Source of the DNA: Nitrospina sp. LS_NOB
GTDB taxonomy: Bacteria > Nitrospinota > Nitrospinia > Nitrospinales > VA-1
Assembly: GCA_001542995.1 (NCBI GenBank)
Contig: LFLA01000018.1
Span: 37,501 to 101,500 of the forward strand
Length of the DNA stretch: 64,000 nt
Reading direction: 5' to 3'
This document shows, one piece after another, positions 28,455 to 38,010 of this stretch (positions are counted from its first letter, which is position 1; the number at the start of each line of letters is the position of its first letter). The position numbers and the translations under genes are program-made. The notes under the pieces were generated by a model. That model was given only the letters and a program-made list of their open reading frames with translations, had not been told where the DNA came from and ran no database searches.

Positions 28455-28710
28455 GTCCTCCCCTACAGGATGAAATTGGAATGAAAACTTCCTAATATTA
28501 ACGATTTGTTTTTTGTCAGGGTATCAGGTAAATCCTGTTTTTTGTGTAGGTATTGGTCTTGCGTATAGTTGCTTATATTTCTGAGGTCTCTTTTTTTAAA
28601 AAGCGCAATAACTTGTGAAGGCAAAATATTTACAGGAAGCTAGTGTTTTGATGTTGGTGAAGTTGACTAGTAATGCTGTAGTCTAAAACCTGAATATTTG
28701 GTTTTGCTGG

Positions 28711-29163
28711 TTAGTCCGGGGAGGAGAATTCTATCCCCTGAAAGCCATAAGGCAGGTAAAAGGGGTGGGGTATGGAGAAGAAGCCTTGCTCGAAAGGAGG
28801 GTTGAAGGCCTCAGCGATCACTTTTTTATAATCATGCTGGCTTTCCTCGCAAGTTCTGAACAAGCACCAGCGGAAATGGATGGGAAGCCTCTTATTTCGT
28901 TTAAGGATAATGCCGAATATGTCCTTTTCGTTGAAAAAAAACTGCAGAGTGAATGCCTCGTGGTTGACCTGATAGGTTTTCCTGTCTGGGAGTTTTGCTA
29001 TTTCCATGGGATTGGAAACAACGACCCCGGTCTCGGGGTGGGTTTTAAGGGAAACCCTTTCAAAGGCTGATAAGCTGGACGGGAATATGTTGAGTAACGC
29101 GGGCAACAAACAAATGATGATGAGGGCTTGTTTTAGCGGGAGGGGTCTACTTTTATTGGGCAT
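28711..29163 (-). CDS. Hypothetical secreted protein
   Basis: N-terminal hydrophobic segment, 150 aa ORF. Confidence 0.5.
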   Translation of the reverse strand: MPNKSRPLPLKQALIIICLLPALLNIFPSSLSAFERVSLKTHPETGVVVSNPMEIAKLPDRKTYQVNHEAFTLQFFFNEKDIFGIILKRNKRLPIHFRWCLFRTCEESQHDYKKVIAEAFNPPFEQGFFSIPHPFYLPYGFQGIEFSSPD

Positions 29164-29224
29164 AGGAGGGGCCGGAATGGTAGTGACCCCGAATTCTAAT
29201 CGAACCAGCAGTTAAAATGCAAAA

Positions 29225-29258
29225 AAAAGCCGGTAAGGCATTTGCCTTACCGGCTTTT
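29225..29258. terminator. Rho-independent terminator
   Basis: AAAAGCCGGTAAGGCA-tt-TGCCTTACCGGCTTTT, located 3' of 29301..29762 (-). Confidence 0.85.
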
Positions 29259-29300
29259 CACCCCTTAAAGGGGGTTTAGCTTAATCTTGAGACTTGGCGA

Positions 29301-29762
29301 TTATTTAATTGTAGGATGATAACCGTCACATTGAGATTGAGAAACCAGAGGTTCCGCCATATAACCCTTGCGATTCTGGTTCATTTGTCGGCGATAGCTG
29401 TCATCAGAATTGTCACCACGGCAGTCGCCGGGTACCAGTCCAACAACAACACCCGCATCTGCTACGGATCTCCATTGTTTCCAGCTTTGCTCGGTCTGAG
29501 AAGAGCCGAATTGGAAGTCACCACCGGAATTTCCCGTATTTGAATTAGCTCTTGAACTACCTGCTCCAGAAGCCAGGTTAACGGCATTGGTCAGAGTTCT
29601 GGAACTGGCTCCCATTTGCATTATGGTTTGTCCAACACCCATAACGCTGGCATCACTCTGACCGTAAGCCCCGGGAACTACGTCATCGGCTACAGCAATG
29701 GAACCCATTGCCATAAACCCTACAAATGCGCTCACTGCTACGAAAAAAATTGCCTTTTTCAT
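29301..29762 (-). CDS. Secreted hypothetical protein, paralogue 2
   Basis: Signal peptide; DDVVPGAYGQSDASVMGVGQTIMQMGASSRTLTNAVNLASGAGSSRA...GLVPGDCRGDNSDDSY. Confidence 0.75.
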   Translation of the reverse strand: MKKAIFFVAVSAFVGFMAMGSIAVADDVVPGAYGQSDASVMGVGQTIMQMGASSRTLTNAVNLASGAGSSRANSNTGNSGGDFQFGSSQTEQSWKQWRSVADAGVVVGLVPGDCRGDNSDDSYRRQMNQNRKGYMAEPLVSQSQCDGYHPTIK

Positions 29763-29797
29763 TACTTGCCTCCCAACTAATGATTGGAAATAAAACC

Positions 29798-29851
29798 TTT
29801 AAACTAAACAACACTGTCAAACAATTTAAACTAAACAACACTGTCAAACAA
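29798..29851. repeat. 27-bp perfect tandem duplication upstream of paralogue 2
   Basis: tttaaactaaacaacactgtcaaacaa x2. Confidence 0.97.
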
Positions 29852-30277
29852 AATGAACTGATCCCTTACAAAAGAACCAATGGATAAATAAATCCCGAAA
29901 CTTCCATAAATAATGGTTTTTATCCTACTCTTAATAGTAGGACAAAACCTTAGTAGATGTCAGAATCTATAACCTTGCGGCCCGTTTGTCAATAAAAAAT
30001 CGACCCTTCTTGCAAACAGGATCAAACTGCTCTTGAGGCAGCTATAAAATGGGGATTTTTTCGCTGATAATATATTGAATTCAAAGGTTTTTAAAGGCTC
30101 CTGCCCTTTGTTCTTTTGTTCTTTGAAATTATCGGATTTTAGTTTTGCTTTGTTGGGATACGGGGTTTGTGGTGGATATTCTTGATCATAATGGAAAACT
30201 GGATTAATGGTTTCAAATTCGTATAATGAAAAAAGTGACGCAACGACTGACTAACTAATCAAATCAAAAACTTTTTC

Positions 30278-30658
30278 ATGACTTCAAAAAAACTTTTCAC
30301 GTTGGAAGAAGCCAATGCCCTTGTTCCGCAACTGCTGGACTGGGTTCCTGAAATTCAAAAATTATCCGGTTCAATGAATCGAGATTTCCCCGATATCCGC
30401 AACGCACGGGAAAAGGCCAAGTGGAATGGCGGAAGTGCGGAAGGGACAGGTTACCTGAATGTGGTTTTGAAATATAACCATTTGATCCGAGAAATCGAAT
30501 TGGTTGGTTGTGAGATCAAGGGGATTCGCGAAGGCCTGGTGGATTTCCCCTCTATCCGTGAAGGTCGTGAAGTTTATCTTTGCTGGAGAATGCCCGAAAA
30601 AGAGATCCGCTTCTGGCATGGTCTCGATTCTGGGTTTGCTGGACGCCAGCCTATTTAG
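30278..30658 (+). CDS. DUF2203 domain-containing protein
   Basis: KLFTLEEANALVPQLLDWV...LNVVLKYNHLIREIELVGCEIKGIREGLVDFPSIREGREVYLCWRMPEKEIRFWHGLDSGFAGRQPI. Confidence 0.88.
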   Translation: MTSKKLFTLEEANALVPQLLDWVPEIQKLSGSMNRDFPDIRNAREKAKWNGGSAEGTGYLNVVLKYNHLIREIELVGCEIKGIREGLVDFPSIREGREVYLCWRMPEKEIRFWHGLDSGFAGRQPI

Positions 30659-30802
30659 CCCAGCGTGACGCTGGACTTGTGATATATCCCTTCATTTGCC
30701 TTCATGCCCTGCAAGGGGTACACGGCTAGTGGCGGTGTGGAGCCAGTGAGTAATAGCTCTTGTTGGTGAACAAAAAGTTGTTTCGTCTTTAGAAGTTCTG
30801 GT

Positions 30803-31585
30803 TTATTTTCTGCGGAGCTTCTCTGCGAAAATTTTTCTGACCTGCTGGACAATTTTAGAATTTCCCACCACGGCGGTTCCTTCTTCAATGCTGGCTTTGT
30901 TGCCAGAAAAATTTGTGAATCGGCCCCCGGCTTCCTGAACCAGTATTTTACAGGGAGCGTAGTCCCATATTTTGGCGAGAGGGTCGACCATCACATCCAC
31001 GACACCGCGTATTGCCATTAAGTGGCCAAAGGCATCCGGGTAGGTTCTCACGATCCCGGCTTCCTGGTTCAGTCGGTTGTAAAGGAAGGTGCATTTTTCA
31101 CTGCGAAAACAATAATGGTCGGCGACTGCGACAAAAGCTCCTTTCAGACGAGGTTGCGAAGAAACCTTGAGAGGTTTTCCATTTGCGAATGCGCCTTTTC
31201 CTTTTACGGCCCAGGCGGTTTCACCCAGAGCCGGTAGTTCGATGATGCCGAGCACCGGTTCCCCCTTGTGCAGGAGGGCGATCATTGAGGCGAAAAGGGG
31301 TAGTCCTCTCACGAATGATCGGGTTCCGTCTATCGGGTCAATGGTCCAGACCCATTCGGCATCCGAGTTGTTGCTGCCGAACTCCTCGCCGATGATCCCG
31401 TGTTCGGGAAAGTGCTGGGAAATTTTTTTACGCAGAATCTCCTCGGCTTTGCGGTCCGCGATGGTAACAGGACTCCGATCCTCTTTCAGATCGATGGAAA
31501 ACTGCCCACGATACCACTTTAAAACTTCTGTCTTTGCGGGTTTCATGAAGGACAATGCCGCATCTTTAACTTCCAGTAAATTCAT
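30803..31585 (-). CDS. Inositol monophosphatase family protein (HisN-like)
   Basis: HGIIGEEFGSNNSDAEWVWTIDPIDGTRSFVRGLP...KIWDYAPCKILVQEAGGRFTNFSG. Confidence 0.93.
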   Translation of the reverse strand: MNLLEVKDAALSFMKPAKTEVLKWYRGQFSIDLKEDRSPVTIADRKAEEILRKKISQHFPEHGIIGEEFGSNNSDAEWVWTIDPIDGTRSFVRGLPLFASMIALLHKGEPVLGIIELPALGETAWAVKGKGAFANGKPLKVSSQPRLKGAFVAVADHYCFRSEKCTFLYNRLNQEAGIVRTYPDAFGHLMAIRGVVDVMVDPLAKIWDYAPCKILVQEAGGRFTNFSGNKASIEEGTAVVGNSKIVQQVRKIFAEKLRRK

Positions 31586-31917
31586 GGTTGTAACGACCTT
31601 ATGGCTAAGAAAACTTCCGGGTAAGGGGCGGAGTACCTCCGCAGGTAACTTGCAATAGCTTTATCATGCGGGCAAACATTTTTCTCGGCCCACTCGGCGT
31701 GGGGCCAATGAGCAATCGCTCTTTCTGGCCAGCAAAGAGTTGTCTCGGCTAAACGAGCCCTTGCCCATTTACCCCTCCGGGGCATGAAATTTATGGAAGG
31801 GGATATCACAGCCTCCCTCGCTAGAGGGTAGGGAAAATAACGTTGCTTTAATCACTGTTTAAATTATAATCATCTCTTTGAAAAATTTATCGCTTTATAT
31901 TCCCGGGATCAAAAAAC

Positions 31918-32811
31918 ATGCGTGACAAGAATCTAATGATTGCGATTATAGGTTGTTTCGCGATCACCGTTATATTTTTGGGGGTCATCGTTTGGGAAAT
32001 AAAAAAATCTATTGACCACGATGAAAGAGTACAACAAATATCCAAAAAAGCCAACGATGTGGAAGTGGCTGACAACCGGGATTTTAGTATCTATGAAACC
32101 CTTGTTGGGGAGGACGGACGAGAAATGGTTTTAGTGCCGGAAGGTATTTTCTCCCGCGGGTCAGATTCCGGAGGCTTTGACGAAAAACCTATGCAGGAAA
32201 TTTATCTCGATGCTTTTTATGTGGATAAGTTTGAGGTGAGCGTGGAGGCGTACAACAAGTACCGCAAGTTGGCTAATTACGTGGAACCTTCGGTTCCGTT
32301 TTTCCAAGGGGACAGTGAGGTGATGAAGGTTCCCAGTCATGCGGTCGTCGGGGTTTCCTGGCACGATGCGGTCAACTACTGCACCTGGGCCAGTAAGCGG
32401 CTTTTGACGGAAGCGGAGTGGGAAAAAGCGGCGCGAGGCACTCACGGACTGAAATATCCCTGGGGCAACAAAGTCCTGCCCAAGCGCGCTAACTTCGCTG
32501 GCACTGGTGATGGATACTCCTATATGGGTCCGGTAGGAAAGTATCCTATGGGACGTAGCGTTTATGGAATTTATGATATGGCGGGCAACGTTTCGGAGTG
32601 GGTCGATGATTTCTATGACCAGTTTTATTATAAAACTGCACCCATGATGAATCCCACTGGCCCTGAAAACAAAAAAAACCGCGTATTCCGTGGCGGATCG
32701 TGGGATGCCCGAAGTGTGGATATCCGTACCTCCAAACGTTTCGCTGCCTCCCCCGGAAGAAAGGATGGCATTCTGGGTTTTCGTTGTGGCCGTTCAAAAG
32801 ACCCCAAATAG
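31918..32811 (+). CDS. Formylglycine-generating enzyme (SUMF1/FGE-sulfatase) domain protein with N-terminal TM
   Basis: MVLVPEGIFSRGSDSGGFDEKPMQEIYLDAFYVDKFEVSVEAYNKY...VSWHDAVNYCTWASKRLLTEAEWEKAARG...RVFRGGSWD. Confidence 0.93.
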   Translation: MRDKNLMIAIIGCFAITVIFLGVIVWEIKKSIDHDERVQQISKKANDVEVADNRDFSIYETLVGEDGREMVLVPEGIFSRGSDSGGFDEKPMQEIYLDAFYVDKFEVSVEAYNKYRKLANYVEPSVPFFQGDSEVMKVPSHAVVGVSWHDAVNYCTWASKRLLTEAEWEKAARGTHGLKYPWGNKVLPKRANFAGTGDGYSYMGPVGKYPMGRSVYGIYDMAGNVSEWVDDFYDQFYYKTAPMMNPTGPENKKNRVFRGGSWDARSVDIRTSKRFAASPGRKDGILGFRCGRSKDPK

Positions 32812-32858
32812 AGAACCGCGACCTTTCTTTATGATTCGTTTCTAGTGGAGAAATTTCG

Positions 32859-35800
32859 CTGAAAACTCCGCCCCGCATTTGGATTTTCCTGTTTTTCTTC
32901 GTTTCCGGCGCCACCGGGCTGATCTATGAAGTTGTGTGGACGCGTTTGCTCACTCTGGTAATGGGCAACACCCACTATTCAATTTCCACTGTCCTGACCG
33001 CGTTCATGGGGGGGCTGGCCCTGGGGAGTTATGCCGGGGGCAAAATGATTGACAGGAGGTTCAATCCCTTAACCGCTTATGCCTTTCTGGAAGCGGGAAT
33101 CGGTTTGTATTGCCTGCTCATTCCCAGCCTGATTGATGTGGCTTTTCCGGTCTTCAAGTGGATCTATCTCAACTCGGGAGATTCTTATACCCAGGCCAGC
33201 CTGGCCCGATTTCTGGTTTGTGTCGCCATTTTAATCATTCCCGCCACGTTCATGGGCGCGACCCTCCCGGTGCTCAGCAAATTTGTTTCAAAGGATGAGG
33301 CCCTTATCGGAAAAGATGTGGGCACCTTGTATTCCATAAATACCTTTGGTGCGGTTTTTGGAGCCTGGGCCTCGGTGTTTATTTTTATGCGGCTTTGGGG
33401 GGTCCAGTCTACCATCTGGATGGCGGCCCTGTTGAACCTCTCCATATCTGCTGTTATTTTTCTGGTCTTTCGACCCCCGCTAAAAGAAAAAGGCCACAAT
33501 GAACCGCAGCACTCTCTCCCGCCTTTGGATAAAAGGGAAAAATTAATTCTCTTGAGTTTCGGGCTTTCGGGCATGGTGGCTCTGGTTTATCAGGTCGCCT
33601 GGAACCGTATTTTTTCGCTTTTGCTGGGTTCCTCCGTTTATGCCTTCAGCTTGATCCTGACTGTCTTTATATTGGGACTGGCTTTGGGGACGGCGAGCTT
33701 TTCCCGACTCCTTTCTGGATTTAGCGACCACATGAGGATATATGGCATAACTCAAATAATAATAGGAATATTTTCACTTTCAATTATCCCGTTGTTTGGT
33801 CATATCCCTTTTGCCAATCGTTGGATTTATGAAAACTGGGGGTTGCAGTTTGATTCTGTTCAACTGGCAAATTTCGGGATCATTTTTGCCTTAATTTTTG
33901 TTCCGACCTTTTTTATGGGAGCCCAGTTTCCTCTGGTCATCAAACTGATGGCGCGAAAGCTGGAAACCCTGGGTCGCCATGTCGGCCGGGCCTATGCCTG
34001 CAACACAATCGGTGCGATTGTCGGGTCCTTCGTAGCAGGGTTCATTTTGATACCGGGGTTGGGGCTACAGACCACACTCCTAAGCGGAGTGTTTCTGAAT
34101 GTTCTGCTGGGAATAGCGATACTTGCCTTTGGGGCCCGATTCAGCTTTAGCGTGAAGATCTATGCCCTGCCTGCAGTTTTGATGTTTTCCATATTGGCAG
34201 CACAATCGATCGACCCCTGGGACAAATCTGTTATTTCCAGTGGCTCCTTTATGCCTTACCGAATTGCGGACCTTAAAGAAGCGGAGTTGAAGAAAAATAA
34301 AATCCTCTTCTTTAAAGAAGGGATGCATACCACGGTGACCACCGAGCTCTCCGTATCCGGGAATATTTTCCTGCGTGTGAATGGAAAGACCGATGCCTCT
34401 CTGGCTCTTGATATGAGAACGCAATTGCTTTCGGGCTATCTTCCCATGCTGTTCCATCCCGACCCCCAATCGGCTCTGGTGATTGGGCAGGGTAGCGGGA
34501 TTACCTTGGGGGCGGTGGAGCAGTTTCCCGTTAAAGAGATCAAGCTTGTCGAAATTTCCCCTTCGGTCATTGAGGGTTCGCGCTTTTTTGATCCCTTCAA
34601 TCATCACGCTTTGGATGATAAGAGAGTGGTTCTGAAGCTCGAGGATGGTCGCAATCATATAGCCCTGTCAGGTGATACTTATGACGTGATTATCTCTGAA
34701 CCTTCCAATCCCTGGATTTCGGGAGTGGGAGCTTTATTCACCGTGAACTTTTTCGAATTGCTGAAGAAGCGGTTGAATCCGGGCGGGGTGGCCTGCATCT
34801 GGGTTCATACCAATATGTCACCCGATAGTTTTAAATCCATTATCCGGTCCTTCAGCGAAGAATTTCCTTTTGTGAGTATGTGGGAGTCCATAGCCGGGGA
34901 CGATTACCTGCTGATTGGGTCTGAAAAGGAATACGGCTTGTCTTATGAAAAGGCCCGTCAATATTTGTCGAACGAAGTTGTGGGACACGATTTGCGCCGG
35001 ATCGGTATCAATAATGTCCCGGACCTTTTGAGCCTGATGATTATGTCGCGGGAAAAATTGCTGGAGTTCAGCGCCTCGGCACCCTTGCATACCGACGATA
35101 ATTCCCTGCTCGAGTTCAACGCTCCAAAATATGTTTATAAAGATGAGCGGGCAGTTTTAGTCAGGCAGTTGACACCCTTTATCAAACTGGTCCCTGAGTT
35201 TGTAACCTTTTCAGAAACCGATGCCGGCGTCCGTGACAAGGTGGTGGAAAAACTTAAAAAACTGCAAAGGTCTGAGAGCCAGATTGAAGATATCAAGAAG
35301 AAGGCCGGATTGGAGAGGCTTTTGGACCAGGCCATGGAGGCGTTCAATGTTGGCGACATCAGTGGGGCTCTTAAAAGCTATCAAAAGATTCTGGAATTAG
35401 ACCCCGAACATGTGATGACCCATTACAATATGGCGAATATTTTTCTTGAACTCAAGTTGATGGATCAGGCTGAGTCTGCCTATCGGAGAACTCTTGAGAT
35501 CAACCCGTTTTATGTGTTTGGTTCGACCGGTCTGGCCCGACTCCATATATTTTCCGGACAACCCGACAAAGCTGTCGAGGTATTGCGTGATACGTTAACG
35601 TGGTATGGGGGGGGATCAGGAAGTCAGCCTGTATCTTGGGTTGGCGTATGCTTTTAAAAAGGAACCTGAAAGGGCCATTCAGGAGTTTAAAAAATCATTA
35701 AAATGGGGTCCAACTTTCCCGCCGGCTCATTATTATCTAGGAGTCCAGTATCAAGGCTGGAACCCCGGATTGGCCAAGCAGCATTTACAGACGTTTATGA

Positions 35801-35871
35801 AGCTGGCTCCATTGCGACCGGGTTATGAGAACCTTCAGCCTCGTGCGGAAAAAATATTAAACAAACTTTAA
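32859..35871 (+). pseudogene. Fused MFS-like membrane / spermidine synthase-like protein with C-terminal TPRs, frameshifted at a G8 tract
   Basis: ORF 32934..35657 plus 35605..35871; N-terminus extends upstream in frame (LKTPPRIWIFLFFFVSGATGLIYEVVWTRLL) to an RBS-preceded CTG at 32859. Removing one G of 35607..35614 restores ...LTWYGGDQEVSLYLGLAYAFKKEPERA.... Confidence 0.75.
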
Positions 35872-35961
35872 ACGGAAAACTGGTATACTCGGGTTCGAAT
35901 TATCCTCTTGGTCCATGACCCTGCCGGAAAAATTTCCCCAGTAACTAGAATTGAAAGCCTA

Positions 35962-36696
35962 ATGCCCGGAAAAATTAAAGCTCTGTGGTACTTTTGTATT
36001 GTCACCATTGTTGCTGGCTTTTTGGTGCTTGCCGCCAAAGGCGAGATGGATGAAGCCAGCGAGCAGGCAGAATCAGCATCCCAGGCAGCGGTTGAAAAAC
36101 AAAAGGAAATAGATAAGAAAACGATTCAAATAGATCCAATCAAATTAGTTCGTGAGCTGAACGCGATGGGTAAATATCAGGAAGCTGTGGATATAGCTCG
36201 AAAAGCCGGGGAAAGAAATCCAGATCATGCCAAAATACAGACCTGGTGGGGGATTTCCCTGGTTAAGCTGGATAAGAGGGCGGAAGCCATCGACCATTTT
36301 ATCCTTGCCGCAAAAAAGGATCCCACCGATGAGAAGGCCCATCTGTATTGGGGGCTGACACTGGCAATGGATAAAAAATTCAATGATGCCATTGGTCATT
36401 ACCGGATAGTGCTGGAGATCAACCCTGAACACAGTAACGCTTATGCCTACTGGGGGGCTTCTCTGAGTGCCTTGGAAAAGTTGGAGGAAGCTGTTGCCAA
36501 ACTGGAAGAGAGCCTGGTGTTGAACCGGTTTAACAGTCAGGCTTATGGAATCATGATTAACGTTTTATACAAACAACAGAACTATGAGCGTGCCTGGGAA
36601 ATGGTTCATAAAGCTCGTGCCGATAATGTTTCCCTGCAACAGAGTTCTGTAGACCGATTGTCCAGGGTTTTTCCGGAACCTGCTCAAAAACCTTGA
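35962..36696 (+). CDS. TPR-repeat protein with N-terminal TM
   Basis: Repeated TPR motifs (AKIQTWWGISLVKLDKRAEAIDHFILAAKKDP, AHLYWGLTLAMDKKFNDAIGHYRIVLEINP). Confidence 0.85.
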   Translation: MPGKIKALWYFCIVTIVAGFLVLAAKGEMDEASEQAESASQAAVEKQKEIDKKTIQIDPIKLVRELNAMGKYQEAVDIARKAGERNPDHAKIQTWWGISLVKLDKRAEAIDHFILAAKKDPTDEKAHLYWGLTLAMDKKFNDAIGHYRIVLEINPEHSNAYAYWGASLSALEKLEEAVAKLEESLVLNRFNSQAYGIMINVLYKQQNYERAWEMVHKARADNVSLQQSSVDRLSRVFPEPAQKP

Positions 36697-36852
36697 AATG
36701 TTTCGAGTTTTAAAGCGACTAATCAACAATAAGCTTGGGAAATGCAAATTTGCCTTGATTATGGGATTTGTGTCAAATTTGCAAACTCTGAAAATACGGG
36801 TTGAATTTTAGTGAGTTGGCGTTTAATGTATGTATACTAGTGATAGTGACTA

Positions 36853-37824
36853 GTGGCTTTCCATTTTTATAAACAGAAATTCCTACAATTTCAGGTTTCA
36901 CACGATATGCGGATCATGGAATTTATAAAATTAGGAAGGAGCTTTCTGCTCACTGGCTTATTCTTGTTTTCTCTGTTTTCCTCTTTTTCATGGGCCGGGG
37001 TCACGGCTAATGAGTCCCGAATGCCGAATTTTGTTGCCGATGTGGGCAACGATTTTTTCGTACAAACCTCAGAGGTAACCATAAAACTTGAAAAGAGTAC
37101 TCCCCGGAGTACTTCATTACCTGTTGAAACTGCTCAGGGAACCGTATGGTCCTCTCAGGACCCGGAAGTCTATGAAGACCTGGAAGATCCTTTTGCAGGG
37201 AATGAAAAAGGTATCCCTATTTTGACAGACCCTCTTGAAGGCTATAATCGCTGGATGTTTGGCGTAAATGAAACTATTTACGATAATGTCTTGGAGCCGG
37301 TGGTCAGGGGTTACCGGGACACGGTGCATGAGAACCTTCGGATAGGTATTAAGAATATTTTTTCCAATGCCATGGCCCCCATCAAGCTTGTCAGCAGTTT
37401 GATTCAGTTGGATTTTGAGAAGTTCGGCCGGGTTATTTTGCGAACCCTGATCAACACTACATTCGGAATTGGCGGAATAGCCGATGTGGCCGGCGAAGAA
37501 TATAAAATTGATGATGTTAATGAAGATTTTGACCAAGCCATGGGTTACCACGGTATTCCCACAGGTCCCTATATCGTCCTGCCGCTTTTCGGACCTTCTA
37601 CAGCCCGAAACATTGTCGGAAGGGCAGCGGATTCTTTCATGAGTCCCACCTTTTACTTTGCTCCCAGCACCGCAGCCAGTGTCGGTATTGCTACTGAGGA
37701 AAATGTCAACGACGCTTCATTCATCGTTGATGACAAAAAGCAGTTAGAAGACAGCGCTCTCGATGAATATGAAAGTGTTCGCGACTTCTATCATCAGTAC
37801 CGGCATGGACTGGTAAAAAAATAG
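36853..37824 (+). CDS. mlaA: MlaA (VacJ) family lipid-asymmetry protein
   Basis: DPLEGYNRWMFGVNETIYDNVLEPVVRGYRDTV...NTTFGIGGIADVA...GPYIVLPLFGPSTARNIVGRAADS. Confidence 0.9.
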   Translation: MAFHFYKQKFLQFQVSHDMRIMEFIKLGRSFLLTGLFLFSLFSSFSWAGVTANESRMPNFVADVGNDFFVQTSEVTIKLEKSTPRSTSLPVETAQGTVWSSQDPEVYEDLEDPFAGNEKGIPILTDPLEGYNRWMFGVNETIYDNVLEPVVRGYRDTVHENLRIGIKNIFSNAMAPIKLVSSLIQLDFEKFGRVILRTLINTTFGIGGIADVAGEEYKIDDVNEDFDQAMGYHGIPTGPYIVLPLFGPSTARNIVGRAADSFMSPTFYFAPSTAASVGIATEENVNDASFIVDDKKQLEDSALDEYESVRDFYHQYRHGLVKK

Positions 37825-38010
37825 ACGACCCCTCCCCCCATCATTTTTCCTGTTTTCTCGTTTGTTCCTGCTTGCTTTTCTTGTATCCTTCCACTAGTCG
37901 TGGAGGCAATGCTATTTGGCTCGTTAAGCCGAGACTACTCTTTCCAGTTATATAAACCAATTGCTCACTGCCCCCGGCGGCATCGCCGGTATTAGAGAGG
38001 TGTTTTTATC

